Positions 28,167-37,498 are shown, counted from the stretch's first letter. The stretch is 64,000 nucleotides of DNA from Faecalibacterium sp. An122 (GCF_002160895.1 NZ_NFLL01000009.1:36249-100248); one strand, 5' to 3'. The notes: generated by a model not told the origin, from the sequence alone. Numbers and translations: made by a program.

Positions 28167-28241
28167 TGGAGGTGGCGACCAGATTTGAACTGGTGAATGA
28201 AGGTTTTGCAGACCTTTGCCTTACCACTTGGCCACGCCACC
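28167..28241 (-). tRNA. tRNA-Cys (GCA)
   Basis: The acceptor GGTGGCG pairs with CGCCACC. The anticodon loop holds GCA, the T-arm has GGTTCAAAT-like CAGTTCAAATCTG, the discriminator is U, and CCA is encoded. It is the last of five tRNAs in one minus-strand unit. Confidence 0.95.
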
Positions 28242-28268
28242 ATAGAGAGCAGAAAATCTGCTCCGTTA

Positions 28269-28344
28269 TGGAGCGGCCGACGAGGCTCGAACTCGCTACC
28301 TCCACCTTGGCAAGGTGGCGCTCTACCAGATGAGCTACGGCCGC
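28269..28344 (-). tRNA. tRNA-Gly (GCC), copy 2
   Basis: The acceptor GCGGCCG pairs with CGGCCGC, the anticodon is GCC, the T-loop is GTTCGAGC, the discriminator is U, and CCA is encoded. The sequence is identical to the copy at 28520-28595. Confidence 0.95.
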
Positions 28345-28412
28345 ATATTCGACGCATTTTTCCCTGCGTCCGCCCGGCGAAGGGCGCTCCATGTTATTGG
28401 AGTAGGATTTGT

Positions 28413-28489
28413 TGGCGACCCGGATCGGGCTCGAACCGACGACCCCCAGCGTGACAGGCTGGTGCTCTAACCAACTGAGCTACCGGGCC
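28413..28489 (-). tRNA. tRNA-Asp (GTC)
   Basis: The acceptor GGCCCGG pairs with CCGGGTC, the anticodon is GTC, the T-loop is GTTCGAGC, the discriminator is G, and CCA is encoded. Confidence 0.95.
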
Positions 28490-28519
28490 AAAAGAAAGGA
28501 GTGAAACTTGTCACTCCCA

Positions 28520-28595
28520 TGGAGCGGCCGACGAGGCTCGAACTCGCTACCTCCACCTTGGCAAGGTGGCGCTCTACCAGATGAGCTACGGCCGC
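28520..28595 (-). tRNA. tRNA-Gly (GCC), copy 1
   Basis: Identical to the copy at 28269-28344, including the encoded CCA. The tRNA-Asp gene separates the two. Confidence 0.95.
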
Positions 28596-28598
28596 ATA

Positions 28599-28674
28599 TG
28601 GTGCCTCCGATCGGAATCGAACCAATGACACGGGGATTTTCAGTCCCCTGCTCTACCAACTGAGCTACAGAGGC
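28599..28674 (-). tRNA. tRNA-Phe (GAA)
   Basis: The acceptor GCCTCTG pairs with CGGAGGC (one U-G pair), the anticodon is GAA, the T-loop is GTTCGATT, the discriminator is A, and CCA is encoded. It is the first tRNA of the unit. Confidence 0.95.
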
Positions 28675-28690
28675 GCACCGGACGTTGATT

Positions 28691-28718
28691 ATTATACCGC
28701 AAAATCCAAATTTGTAAA
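28691..28718 (-). promoter_or_regulatory. Promoter of the tRNA cluster
   Basis: Minus strand: TTTACA (28718-28713), a 16-nt spacer, TATAAT (28696-28691). An AT-rich stretch lies upstream (about 28720-28760). Confidence 0.8.
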
Positions 28719-28798
28719 GAGGAAAATGCAAATTTTTTCAAAAAAGTTGAAAAAGGACGTTCAGACGCTGCTTCTTTTGCTCTGAGAGGGGCGTATAT

Positions 28799-28828
28799 TT
28801 GACTTTTGGCCGGTGAATATGGTTAAAT
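28799..28828 (+). promoter_or_regulatory. Possible promoter of the topoisomerase operon
   Basis: TTGACT (28799-28804) with TTAAAT (28823-28828) after 18 nt, about 45 nt before the start codon. Confidence 0.45.
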
Positions 28829-28873
28829 GAACATTTGAAAAGAATCCATCAGCAAATTTGCCGGAGGAACAAC

Positions 28874-30865
28874 ATGGCAAAAAAACAGGAATACGGCAAT
28901 GAAAGCATTACTTCTTTAAAAGGGGCCGACCGGGTCCGCAAGCGGCCGGCGGTTATTTTCGGCTCCGACGGGGTGGAGGGCTGCGCCCACTCCATCTTTG
29001 AGATCATTTCCAACTCCATCGACGAGGCCCGGGACGGCTACGGCAAGGTGATCAACGTCACCCGCTGCAAGGATGGCAGCATCCGGGTGGAGGACTTCGC
29101 CCGGGGCATCCCGGTGGACTGGAACAGCGGCGAGAACCGCTACAACTGGGAGCTGCTGTTCTGTGAGATGTACGCCGGCGGCAAGTACGGCGAAGGGGAC
29201 GACAACTACGAGTTCAGTCTGGGCCTCAACGGCCTGGGTCTGTGCGCCACCCAGTACGCCTCGGCCTGGATGACTGCCGACATCTACCGGGACGGCCTCC
29301 ACTATCATCTGGACTTCGCCAAGGGCGAAAACGTGGGCGGCCTGCAGAAGGAACCTTATAAGGGCCGCCGCACCGGCAGTGTCATCCACTGGAAGCCGGA
29401 CGAGGAGGTCTTCACCGACATCGACGTGCCGGCCAGCTATTTTAAGGATGTGCTGCGCCGTCAGGCGGTGGTCAACGCCGGCCTGACCCTCACCTTTACC
29501 GATGAAAAGGAGAAGGACCCCGCCACCGGCAAGCCCTGGCAGGAGAGCTACTGCTACCAGAACGGCATCGCCAACTATGTTCAGGAGGTGGCGGGGGAGG
29601 AGTCCCTGACCCCGGTGTTCACCTGTGAGTCGGAGGCCACCGGCCGGGACCGGGAGGACCAGCCCGATTATAAGGTGCGGATGAGCGCGGCCTTCTGCTT
29701 CTCCAATAAGGTGCAGATGCTGGAGTTTTACCACAACTCTTCCTGGCTGGAACACGGCGGCAGCCCTGAGCATGCCGTCCGCACCGCCTTTGTCTATCAG
29801 ATCAACAAGTATCTGAAGGAAAAGGGAATGTACAAGAAGGGGGAGAGCAGCGTCAGCTTCCAGGACATCCAGGACTGCCTGGTGTATGTGTCCTCCAGCT
29901 TCTCCACCCGCACCAGCTATGAGAACCAGACCAAAAAGGCCATCACCAACAAGTTTATCTCCCAGGCCATGACCGACTTCCTCAAACACTATCTGGAAGT
30001 GTACTTCCTGGAGAAGCCGGAGGAGGCCCAGAAGATCTGTCAGCAGGTCCTGGTGAACAAGCAGAGCCGGGAACACGCCGAAAAGACCCGCCAGAGCATC
30101 AAAAAGACCCTGGCCACCCAGATCGACCTGGCCAACCGGGTCCAGAAGTTTGTGGACTGCCGCACCAAAGACCCCGCCCGCCGGGAACTGTATATCGTGG
30201 AGGGCGATTCGGCCATGGGCGCCGTCAAGACCAGCCGGGACAGTGAATTCCAGGCCATTATGCCCATCCGCGGCAAAATCCTCAACTGCCTGAAGGCCGA
30301 TTATGCCCGGATTTTCAAGTCGGACATCATTGTGGACCTCATCAAGGTGATGGGCTGCGGCATCGAGCTGGGCGGCAAGTACAATAAAGAGCTGGCCACC
30401 TTCAACCTGGACAATCTGCGGTTCAATAAAATCGTCATCTGTACCGATGCCGACGTGGACGGCTATCAGATCCGCACCCTGGTGCTGACCATGCTCTACC
30501 GCCTGACCCCCACCCTGATTGAAAAGGGCTATGTCTATATTGCCGAGTCCCCGCTGTATGAAATCAATACCAAGGATCAGACCTGCTTTGCCTACACCGA
30601 GGCGGAAAAGGCCGCCTTCCTGAAGAAGATCGGGGACAAAAAGTACACCATCCAGCGCTCCAAAGGTCTGGGTGAAAACGACCCCGAGATGATGTGGCTG
30701 ACCACCATGAACCCGGAGAGCCGCCGCCTGATCAAGGTGATGCCCACCGACGCGGCCCAGACGGCCCAGGTGTTCGATATCCTGCTGGGCGACAACCTGG
30801 CCGGCCGCAAGGACCACATTGCCGCCCACGGGGCGGAGTATCTGGACGAACTGGATCTGTCCTGA
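28874..30865 (+). CDS. parE: Divergent type II topoisomerase ATPase/TOPRIM subunit (topoisomerase IV subunit B-like)
   Basis: 663 residues with GyrB/ParE architecture. The GHKL ATPase keeps the key Glu and Asn (FEIISNSIDEA), the Asp of VEDFARGIP, YAGGK and the QTK loop (NQTKKA). However, canonical DDGRGIP reads DFARGIP, and GGLHGVG reads LGLNGLG. The TOPRIM half keeps VEGDSA and TDADVDG, but GDSAGG is GDSAMG and DGSHIRT is DGYQIRT. GGAGG lies 6 nt before the ATG at 28874. It is followed after 37 nt by its A subunit. The pair would pass DNA strands and decatenate chromosomes. The type (IV rather than gyrase) is inferred from the partner. Confidence 0.85.
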   Translation: MAKKQEYGNESITSLKGADRVRKRPAVIFGSDGVEGCAHSIFEIISNSIDEARDGYGKVINVTRCKDGSIRVEDFARGIPVDWNSGENRYNWELLFCEMYAGGKYGEGDDNYEFSLGLNGLGLCATQYASAWMTADIYRDGLHYHLDFAKGENVGGLQKEPYKGRRTGSVIHWKPDEEVFTDIDVPASYFKDVLRRQAVVNAGLTLTFTDEKEKDPATGKPWQESYCYQNGIANYVQEVAGEESLTPVFTCESEATGRDREDQPDYKVRMSAAFCFSNKVQMLEFYHNSSWLEHGGSPEHAVRTAFVYQINKYLKEKGMYKKGESSVSFQDIQDCLVYVSSSFSTRTSYENQTKKAITNKFISQAMTDFLKHYLEVYFLEKPEEAQKICQQVLVNKQSREHAEKTRQSIKKTLATQIDLANRVQKFVDCRTKDPARRELYIVEGDSAMGAVKTSRDSEFQAIMPIRGKILNCLKADYARIFKSDIIVDLIKVMGCGIELGGKYNKELATFNLDNLRFNKIVICTDADVDGYQIRTLVLTMLYRLTPTLIEKGYVYIAESPLYEINTKDQTCFAYTEAEKAAFLKKIGDKKYTIQRSKGLGENDPEMMWLTTMNPESRRLIKVMPTDAAQTAQVFDILLGDNLAGRKDHIAAHGAEYLDELDLS

Positions 30866-30902
30866 CAGACCGCGCACAACCGGGAGATGAAACGATAAAA
30901 CT

Positions 30903-33152
30903 ATGGCGAAAAAAGCAACCAAAAAGCAAACCAAACCGGTGCGGCCCCAGCTGGGAGAAGGGGTGGAAATCCTGAACGCGGGCAGCGTCCTGGAGGACCC
31001 CATCACCCGCACCCTGGAAACCAACTATATGCCCTACGCGATGAGCGTCATCGTCAGCCGGGCCCTGCCCGAGATCGACGGCTTCAAGCCCGCCCACCGC
31101 AAGCTGCTGTACACCATGTACGACATGAACCTGCTGAAGGGGGTCCGGACCAAGTCCGCCAACATCGTGGGCGCCACCATGCACCTGAACCCCCACGGCG
31201 ACGCCGCCATTTACGACACCATGGTCCGCATGGGCCGGGGCAACGAGAGCCTGCTGGTGCCCTATGTGGACAGCAAGGGCAACTTCGGCAAGGCCTACAG
31301 CCGGGATATGTCCTACGCTGCCGCCCGTTACACCGAGGCCCGGCTGGAGCCGGTGTGCGAGGAACTGTTCCGGGACATCGACAAGGAGACGGTGGACTTT
31401 GTCCCCAACTACGACGGCACCACTACCGAGCCCACCCTCCTGCCGGTGACCTTCCCCACCATCCTGGCCAACAACACCCTGGGCATCGCGGTGGGCATGG
31501 CCTGCAACATCTGTTCCTTCAACCTGGCCGAGCTGTGCACCACCACCATTGCCCTCATCAAGGACCCCCAGCACGACATTGGGACCACCATGCCGGCCCC
31601 TGACTTTGTGGGCGGCGGCCAGATTCTCTACGACGCCGCCCAGATGCGGGAAATCTTTGAGACCGGCCGGGGCAGCGTCCGGGTCCGGGCCCGCTGGCAG
31701 GCGGTTCCCGGTCAGAACATGATCGAGATCACCCAGATCCCTCCCACCACTACGGTGGAGGCCATCATGGATAAAATCGCCGAGCTGGTCAAGGCCGGCA
31801 AGCTGAAAGAACTCAGCGACATGCGGGACGAGACCGACCTGAACGGCCTCAAGCTGACCCTGGACCTGAAGCGGGGTGTGGACCCCGCCAAGCTGATGAC
31901 CCGGCTGTTCAAGCTGACCCCCCTAGAGGACAGCTTCAGCTGCAACTTCAATATTCTGGTGTCGGGCCAGCCCCGGGTGATGGGCGTCCGGGAGATTCTG
32001 CAGGAGTGGACCGCCTTCCGCACCGAGTGCGTCCGCCGCCGCACCTACTATGACCTCCACGGCAAGGAAAAACGCCTCCACCTGCTGGAAGGCCTGGCGG
32101 CCATCCTGCTGGACATCGACAAGGCCATCCGCATCATCCGGGAGACCGAGGAAGAGGACGAGGTGGTCCCCAACCTGATGATTGGCTTCGGCATCGACGA
32201 GCAGCAGGCCGACTATGTGGCTGAAATCAAGCTGCGCCACCTGAACCGGGAATATATCCTCAAGCGGACCGGCGAGATCGACGCCCTGAAAAAGGAGATC
32301 GACGACCTGAACGACATCCTGGCCAAGCCCGCCCGCATCCGGAAAATCATCATTCAGGAGCTCACCGCCGTGGCCAAAAAGTACGGCCAGCCCCGCCGCA
32401 GTGAGATCCTCTACGACCTGCCCGAGGAGGAAGCCGCCGCCGCAGAGGAGGCAGTGCCCGACTACCCGGTCACCGTCTTTTTCACCCGGGAGGGCTATCT
32501 CAAGAAGATCCCGCCCCAGAGCCTGCGGACGGCCGGCGCCCACAAGCTCAAGGAAGGGGACGAGATTGTGGTCCAGGCCGAGGCCCGGAACAATCTGGAG
32601 GCTCTGTTCTTCACCGACCAGCACCAGGTCTACAAGACCCGCCTGGCCGAGTTTGAGGACGGCAAGGTGGGCCAGATGGGCATTTATCTGCCCACCCGCC
32701 TGGGCATGGACGAAGGGGAGAACATCGTCTCGATGGTGCTGACGGGGGATTACAGCGGCTGGATGCTGTTCTTCTTTGCCAGCGGCAAGTGCGCCAAGAT
32801 CCCCCTGTCGGCCTACGCCACCAAACAGAACCGCCGCAAGCTGCTGCGGGCTTACAGCGACAAGGACCCCCTGTCCACCATGCTGTTCCTGCCGGAGGAG
32901 GCCGAAATCGCCATCCGCACCAGTGCGGGCCGGCTGCTTCTGGTGGGCTCGGCCCAGATCCCCGAAAAGGCCACCCGTGACAGCCAGGGCGTGGCAGTGG
33001 TGACCCTCAAGCGGAACCAGTCCATCACCTCGGTGCGCCCGGCGGCCGGGCTGGACCTGGCCGGCCCCCACCGGTACCGGGTCCGCACCCTGCCGGCGGC
33101 GGGCGCTCTGCTGCGGGGCGAGGACATTGCAGAACAGACCAGCCTGCTGTAA
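30903..33152 (+). CDS. parC: Type II topoisomerase cleavage subunit (topoisomerase IV subunit A-like)
   Basis: 749 residues. The breakage-reunion core has NYMPYAMSVIVSRALPEIDGFKPAHRKLLYTM and the active-site Arg-Tyr in AAARYTEARL. A shortened C-terminal beta-propeller region (about 520-745) lacks a GyrA-box (QRRGGKG), so it is more likely a topoisomerase IV-type subunit than gyrase. The quinolone-determining stretch reads NPHGDAAIYDTMVRM, with Ala where E. coli GyrA has Ser83. The ribosome-binding site is weak (GGAG about 14 nt upstream), possibly coupled to the upstream subunit. Confidence 0.86.
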   Translation: MAKKATKKQTKPVRPQLGEGVEILNAGSVLEDPITRTLETNYMPYAMSVIVSRALPEIDGFKPAHRKLLYTMYDMNLLKGVRTKSANIVGATMHLNPHGDAAIYDTMVRMGRGNESLLVPYVDSKGNFGKAYSRDMSYAAARYTEARLEPVCEELFRDIDKETVDFVPNYDGTTTEPTLLPVTFPTILANNTLGIAVGMACNICSFNLAELCTTTIALIKDPQHDIGTTMPAPDFVGGGQILYDAAQMREIFETGRGSVRVRARWQAVPGQNMIEITQIPPTTTVEAIMDKIAELVKAGKLKELSDMRDETDLNGLKLTLDLKRGVDPAKLMTRLFKLTPLEDSFSCNFNILVSGQPRVMGVREILQEWTAFRTECVRRRTYYDLHGKEKRLHLLEGLAAILLDIDKAIRIIRETEEEDEVVPNLMIGFGIDEQQADYVAEIKLRHLNREYILKRTGEIDALKKEIDDLNDILAKPARIRKIIIQELTAVAKKYGQPRRSEILYDLPEEEAAAAEEAVPDYPVTVFFTREGYLKKIPPQSLRTAGAHKLKEGDEIVVQAEARNNLEALFFTDQHQVYKTRLAEFEDGKVGQMGIYLPTRLGMDEGENIVSMVLTGDYSGWMLFFFASGKCAKIPLSAYATKQNRRKLLRAYSDKDPLSTMLFLPEEAEIAIRTSAGRLLLVGSAQIPEKATRDSQGVAVVTLKRNQSITSVRPAAGLDLAGPHRYRVRTLPAAGALLRGEDIAEQTSLL

Positions 33153-33175
33153 GGCCGGCCGGAAAGGAAGAACCG

Positions 33176-33661
33176 ATGCAGAACATTGACCTGATCTGTC
33201 TGGGCAAGCTGAACGCCAAATACTGCGCCGAGGGTGTGGCGGAATACGCCAAGCGGCTGTCCGCCTTTGCCAACTTCCGGATCATCGAGCTGCCGGAGGA
33301 AAAAATCGAGGAAAAGAACGCTTCCCCCGCCCTGGTGGCCCGAGCCCTGGAAAAGGAGGGCAAGGCCATCCTGTCCAGCCTGCGCAAGGGGGAGAGCCTG
33401 GTGGCTCTCTGCGTGGAAGGGAAGATTGTTTCCAGCGAGGACCTGGCGGATCTGCTGGCCCAGAAGGCCGGCAGCGGCGCCGGGGATGTGGCCTTTGTGA
33501 TTGGCTCCTCCCACGGCCTCTCCGATGAGGTCAAGCGGGCCGCCTCGGCCCGCATCAGCCTGGGACGAATCACCCTGCCCCATCAGCTGGCCCGCCTTGT
33601 GGTGACCGAACAGCTCTACCGGGCCTGCACCATCAACGCCGGCATGAAGTACCACAAATAA
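33176..33661 (+). CDS. rlmH: 23S rRNA (pseudouridine-1915-N3)-methyltransferase RlmH
   Basis: 161-residue SPOUT methyltransferase. The trefoil-knot SAM site is visible as FVIGSSHGLSDEV, and the C-terminus PHQLARLVVTEQLYRACTINAGMKYHK is the RlmH signature. It methylates pseudouridine 1915 in helix 69 of 23S rRNA on whole ribosomes. AAAGGAAG precedes the ATG. It is 23 nt after the topoisomerase A subunit and ends at a strong terminator. Confidence 0.95.
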   Translation: MQNIDLICLGKLNAKYCAEGVAEYAKRLSAFANFRIIELPEEKIEEKNASPALVARALEKEGKAILSSLRKGESLVALCVEGKIVSSEDLADLLAQKAGSGAGDVAFVIGSSHGLSDEVKRAASARISLGRITLPHQLARLVVTEQLYRACTINAGMKYHK

Positions 33662-33678
33662 AACCACAGCAAACGAAA

Positions 33679-33724
33679 AGCGCCCCCGATCTTCCCGGAT
33701 GGGAAGAGCAGGGGCGCTGTTTTT
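33679..33724. terminator. Bidirectional terminator between rlmH and glyS
   Basis: AGCGCCCC/GGGGCGCT with an inner TCTTCCC/GGGAAGA stem (33679-33718). T-runs lie on both sides. Confidence 0.88.
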
Positions 33725-33758
33725 ATGGGTTCAGAAGCTCAGCGGGGACAGAGACAGA

Positions 33759-35180
33759 TCAGAAGGCGATCTTCTCCTCCAGCCAGCTGCGCAGCTGGTC
33801 GATGGGCATACGGACCTGTTCCATGGTGTCGCGGTCGCGGACGGTGACGCAGTTGTCGGCTGCGATGCCCTTGGCCTCGTCGCCCACCGTGTCAAAGTCC
33901 ACGGTGATGCAGTAGGGAGTGCCAATCTCGTCCTCGCGGCGGTAGCGCTTGCCGATGGAGCCGGTCTCGTCGTAGTCCACCATGAAGTACTTGGACAGCT
34001 CGTTGCGGATCTCCATGGCCTTGGGTCCCAGCTTCTTGCTCAGGGGCAGGACGGCGCACTTGAAGGGAGCCAGAGCCGGATGCAGGTGCAGCACGGTGCG
34101 GACATCTTCCTTGCCCTTGGCGTCGGTCAGGTGCTCCTCGTCGTAGGCCTCGCACAGGAAGGCCAGGGCCACGCGGTCGCAGCCCAGAGAGGGCTCGATG
34201 ACGTAGGGGATATAGTGCTCGCCGCTCTCGGCGTCGAAGTACTCCAGGCTCTTGCCCGAGGCCTCCTGATGACGGTTCAGGTCATAGTCGGTGCGGTCGG
34301 CAATGCCCCACAGCTCGCCCCAGTCGGTAAACGGGAAGGCGTACTCGATGTCGGTGGTGGCGCGGCTGTAGAAGGCCAGCTCGGCGGGCTCGTGGTCCCG
34401 CAGGCGCAGGTGCTCTTCCTTGATGCCCAGGCTCAGCAGCCAGTTCTTGCAGTATTCCTTCCAGTAGGCGAACCACTCCAGGTCGGTGCCGGGCTTGCAG
34501 AAGAACTCGCACTCCATCTGCTCGAACTCGCGGGTGCGGAAGGTGAAGTTGCCCGGGGTGATCTCGTTGCGGAAGGCCTTGCCCACCTGGCACACGCCGA
34601 AGGGCAGCTTGCGGCGGGTGGTGCGCTGGATGTTGGCAAAGTTGACAAAGATGCCCTGGGCGGTCTCGGGCCGCAGGTAGCACACCGAGGAGCTGTCCTC
34701 GGTGACGCCGATGGCGGTCTTGAACATCAGGTTGAACTTGCGGATGGGGGTGAAGTCGTGCTTGCCGCAGACGGGGCAGACCACCTGCTCGTGCTCGGCG
34801 ATGAACTGGTCCATCTCGTCAAAGCTCATGGCGTCCACGTTGACGTCGGGGAACTCGTCCGAGATCAGCTTGTCGGCGCGGTGACGGGCCTTGCAGGCGC
34901 GGCAGTCCAGCAGGGGGTCCGAGAAGCTGGCCACATGGCCGGTGGTCACCCAGGTCTGGGGGTTCATCAGGATGGCTGCATCCAGGCCCACGTTGTAGGG
35001 GCTCTCCTGCACAAACTTCTTCAGCCATGCCTTCTTGACGTTGTTCTTAAATTCCACGCCCAGGGGGCCGTAGTCCCAGCTGTTGGCCAGGCCGCCGTAA
35101 ATCTCCGAACCGGGGAAAACGTAGCCCCGGTTCTTGCACAGGGCGACAATCATATCAAGGGTCTTTTCGCTGTGTTCCAT
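33759..35180 (-). CDS. glyS: Glycyl-tRNA synthetase (homodimeric class)
   Basis: 473-residue class II aminoacyl-tRNA synthetase of the alpha2 type (GlyQS). Motif 2 appears as [25 protein letters not shown] and motif 3 as EPSLGCDR. A Zn-binding-like insertion has CRAC and CPVC pairs. It charges tRNA-Gly; two identical tRNA-Gly(GCC) genes are in this window. The ATG at 35180 has AAAGGA about 9 nt upstream; the frame is open 37 codons further up but without signals. Confidence 0.95.
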   Translation of the reverse strand: MEHSEKTLDMIVALCKNRGYVFPGSEIYGGLANSWDYGPLGVEFKNNVKKAWLKKFVQESPYNVGLDAAILMNPQTWVTTGHVASFSDPLLDCRACKARHRADKLISDEFPDVNVDAMSFDEMDQFIAEHEQVVCPVCGKHDFTPIRKFNLMFKTAIGVTEDSSSVCYLRPETAQGIFVNFANIQRTTRRKLPFGVCQVGKAFRNEITPGNFTFRTREFEQMECEFFCKPGTDLEWFAYWKEYCKNWLLSLGIKEEHLRLRDHEPAELAFYSRATTDIEYAFPFTDWGELWGIADRTDYDLNRHQEASGKSLEYFDAESGEHYIPYVIEPSLGCDRVALAFLCEAYDEEHLTDAKGKEDVRTVLHLHPALAPFKCAVLPLSKKLGPKAMEIRNELSKYFMVDYDETGSIGKRYRREDEIGTPYCITVDFDTVGDEAKGIAADNCVTVRDRDTMEQVRMPIDQLRSWLEEKIAF

Positions 35181-35262
35181 AACAAATACATCCTTTCCGT
35201 CCGCGGCTGGTTTGCCGTGTCGTTGTGTCGGCCCGGGCCAGCCCCGGGCGCAGTACCTCTTT

Positions 35263-35291
35263 ACTTTACCATGTTCCGCGCAAAATAACAA
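35263..35291 (-). promoter_or_regulatory. Promoter of glyS
   Basis: Minus strand: TTGTTA (35291-35286), 17 nt, TAAAGT (35268-35263). It is back to back with the promoter of the aminopeptidase gene. Confidence 0.55.
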
Positions 35292-35318
35292 GGCCTGCAG
35301 CGGTTTTGGGGCGGGCGG

Positions 35319-35347
35319 TGGACAACCGGGGCCGATTGGGCTATACT
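35319..35347 (+). promoter_or_regulatory. Promoter of the M29 aminopeptidase gene
   Basis: TGGACA (35319-35324), 17 nt, TATACT (35342-35347), 52 nt before the start. Confidence 0.6.
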
Positions 35348-35399
35348 GATAGCAAAATCATCATCATCCGGCCCCCCGGCCGGGAAAGGATCAGGAACT

Positions 35400-36644
35400 A
35401 TGGAAAACTTTGCACAACTGCTGAAGCAATACGCCGAATTCATCGTCCGGGTGGGCTGCAACGTCCAGCCGGGCCAGACCCTGATTATCAGCGCGCCCCT
35501 GGCGGCGGCCCCCCTGGCCCGCCTGTGCGTCCGCAGCGCCTTTGAGGCCGGCGCCCGGGATGTCCGGGTGGACTGGAGCGACGACGACGTCACCCGCACC
35601 CGGATGGAGCTGGGCGCCGAGGAGGCCCTCTGCGACGTCAAGCCCTATGTCCTGCGCAGCTATCTGGACTACGCCGAGAGCGAGGGCAGCGTCTGCGTCC
35701 TGAGCCTCCTGGCCAACGACCCCGAGGCCATGGCCGGCCTGGACGCCGGCAAGGTGAGCCGCGTGTCGGCGGCCCGCCGCAAGGCCCTGCGCCCCTGGCG
35801 GGAGTACACCATGAACGACCGGGTGCAGTGGTCCATTGCGGCCATGCCCTCTCCGGCCTGGGCCAAAAAGCTGTTCCCCGACCTGCCGGAGGAGGAAGCC
35901 GTGGAAAAGCTCTGGCAGCTGATTTTTGATACCTGCCGTGTCACCGGCGGCGACCCCGTCCACGCCTGGCAGGCCCATCTGGACCGCCTCAAGACCCTGC
36001 AGAACAAGATGAACGCCCTGGACCTGGAGTCGGTACATTTTGAGAGCTCCAACGGCACCGACCTGACGGTGGGCCTGGCCGACGGCGCTGTCTGGGAGAG
36101 CGCTTCCAGCGTCAGCGAAAAGGGCTATGTGTTCCTGCCCAACATCCCCACCGAGGAGATTTTCACCGCTCCCCACAAGGACAAGGTCAACGGCGTGGTC
36201 TACGGCACCAAGCCCTATATCCACGGCGGCCAGGCCATCAAGGGCTTCCATGTGACCTTTAAGGACGGCCGGATTGTGGAGTACGGCGCCGAAGAAAACG
36301 AGGCCCTGCTGGGCGAGATCCTGGACACCGACGAGGGCGCCCGCCACATCGGCGAGGTGGCTCTGGTGCCCGCCTCCAGCCCCATCAACCGCAGCGGCGT
36401 CATCTTCTACAGCACCCTGTTCGATGAGAACGCCTCCTGCCACATCGCATTCGGCGCCAGCTATCCCGGCACCACCCGGGGCGGCACCACCCTGTCGGAG
36501 GAGGAGCTGACCGCCCGCGGCATGAACCAGTCCCTCATCCATGAGGACGTCATGATCGGCGCCGAGGACACCCGCATCACCGGCCTCACCCGGGACGGCC
36601 GCACCGTGCCTCTGTTTGAGGGCGGCGAGTGGGTCCTGGCTTAA
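35400..36644 (+). CDS. M29-family aminopeptidase (PepS/AmpS/AmpT type)
   Basis: 414-residue cytoplasmic metallo-aminopeptidase. FIVRVGCNVQPGQTLIISAPL at the N-terminus and NGTDLTVGL in the middle are typical of M29 enzymes. The metal ligands are in the C-terminal part: FPNIPTEE is here FLPNIPTEEIFTAP, then GEVALVPASSPI and HIAFGASY. These peptidases remove N-terminal residues from peptides using Co/Zn. AAAGGA precedes the ATG. The gene is monocistronic, with a clear promoter and terminator. Confidence 0.92.
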   Translation: MENFAQLLKQYAEFIVRVGCNVQPGQTLIISAPLAAAPLARLCVRSAFEAGARDVRVDWSDDDVTRTRMELGAEEALCDVKPYVLRSYLDYAESEGSVCVLSLLANDPEAMAGLDAGKVSRVSAARRKALRPWREYTMNDRVQWSIAAMPSPAWAKKLFPDLPEEEAVEKLWQLIFDTCRVTGGDPVHAWQAHLDRLKTLQNKMNALDLESVHFESSNGTDLTVGLADGAVWESASSVSEKGYVFLPNIPTEEIFTAPHKDKVNGVVYGTKPYIHGGQAIKGFHVTFKDGRIVEYGAEENEALLGEILDTDEGARHIGEVALVPASSPINRSGVIFYSTLFDENASCHIAFGASYPGTTRGGTTLSEEELTARGMNQSLIHEDVMIGAEDTRITGLTRDGRTVPLFEGGEWVLA

Positions 36645-36661
36645 TTTATCCGGAAACTTTT

Positions 36662-36698
36662 GGGAGAAAGAGGGCACGGCCTCTCTTTCTCCCTTTTG
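36662..36698 (+). terminator. Terminator of the aminopeptidase gene
   Basis: GGGAGAAAGAG (36662-36672) pairs with CTCTTTCTCCC (36683-36693), followed by TTTTG. Confidence 0.85.
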
Positions 36699-36755
36699 TT
36701 TGGGGACGGGCAGGGGCCTTTCGGACGGGGAGGGGCCTCTTTTCTTTCAAAATAC

Positions 36756-36784
36756 TTGCATATTCCGCCGATGTGTGGTATATT
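36756..36784 (+). promoter_or_regulatory. Promoter of the rimP-nusA-infB operon
   Basis: TTGCAT (36756-36761), 17 nt, TATATT (36779-36784). It drives the whole ribosome-maturation operon. Confidence 0.75.
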
Positions 36785-36812
36785 CTGATAGTACGAATAC
36801 ACGATTGAATGG

Positions 36813-36836
36813 AAAGTGGGCCGCAAGGTCCGCTTT
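36813..36836 (+). promoter_or_regulatory. Leader hairpin of the rimP operon
   Basis: AAAGTGGGCC pairs with GGTCCGCTTT (G-U pairs on the plus strand) around a GCAA tetraloop, followed by TTCTTG. It could be a weak attenuator or a protein-binding site in the leader; its role is not known. Confidence 0.45.
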
Positions 36837-36861
36837 TCTTGTTTGATATGGAGGTTTAAGC

Positions 36862-37344
36862 ATGGCGAAACAAGCTGGCGGCAATACCGCGCGGCGGGTG
36901 GAGGCTCTGGTGCGCCCCATTGTGGAGGGCATGGGCCTGCGGCTTTGGGATGTGGTCTTTGAGAAGGAGGGTCCCGACTGGTACCTGCGCGTTCTGATTG
37001 ACCGGGACGGCACCATGGATACCGATACCTGCGCAGAAGTTTCCCATGCGCTGGACCCCGTGCTGGATGCGGAGGACCCCATCCCCCAGAGCTACTATCT
37101 GGAAGTGGGTTCCCCCGGCCTGGGCCGCCGCCTGACCCGTCCCGAGCACTACGACGCCATGATGGGCCAGAAGATCCGTCTGCGTCTGTACCGCCCCGAT
37201 GCGTCGGGCCGGCGGGATCTGGCCGGCATCCTGACGGCGCGGGAAGAGGACACCATTACCATTGAGACCGAGGCAGGCCCCGCCCAGGTGGCCCTGAGCG
37301 CCATCACCATGGCCCGTCTGTGCGACGACGAGGACCTGTTCTGA
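36862..37344 (+). CDS. rimP: Ribosome maturation factor RimP
   Basis: 160 residues. RRVEALVRPIVEGMGLRLWDVVFEKEG and the SPGLGRRLTRPEHY segment (about 85-98) are typical. RimP assists late 30S assembly. TATGGAGG lies just before the ATG. It is first in the operon, as in most bacteria; 154 nt with several GC-rich hairpins separate it from nusA. Confidence 0.94.
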   Translation: MAKQAGGNTARRVEALVRPIVEGMGLRLWDVVFEKEGPDWYLRVLIDRDGTMDTDTCAEVSHALDPVLDAEDPIPQSYYLEVGSPGLGRRLTRPEHYDAMMGQKIRLRLYRPDASGRRDLAGILTAREEDTITIETEAGPAQVALSAITMARLCDDEDLF

Positions 37345-37498
37345 TCCCTGCGGCCCCCAGCGGCGCAGGATTTCTGCCCGGCTCCGCGCCCTTTGGGGCG
37401 GGACGCCGGCGTCCGGCCTGTGCCCAGGACGTCTGGGCCGGACGTACACCCTTTGACAGCCTGATTGAATGAGAACATACCGGGAGGAAGACTTAAAA

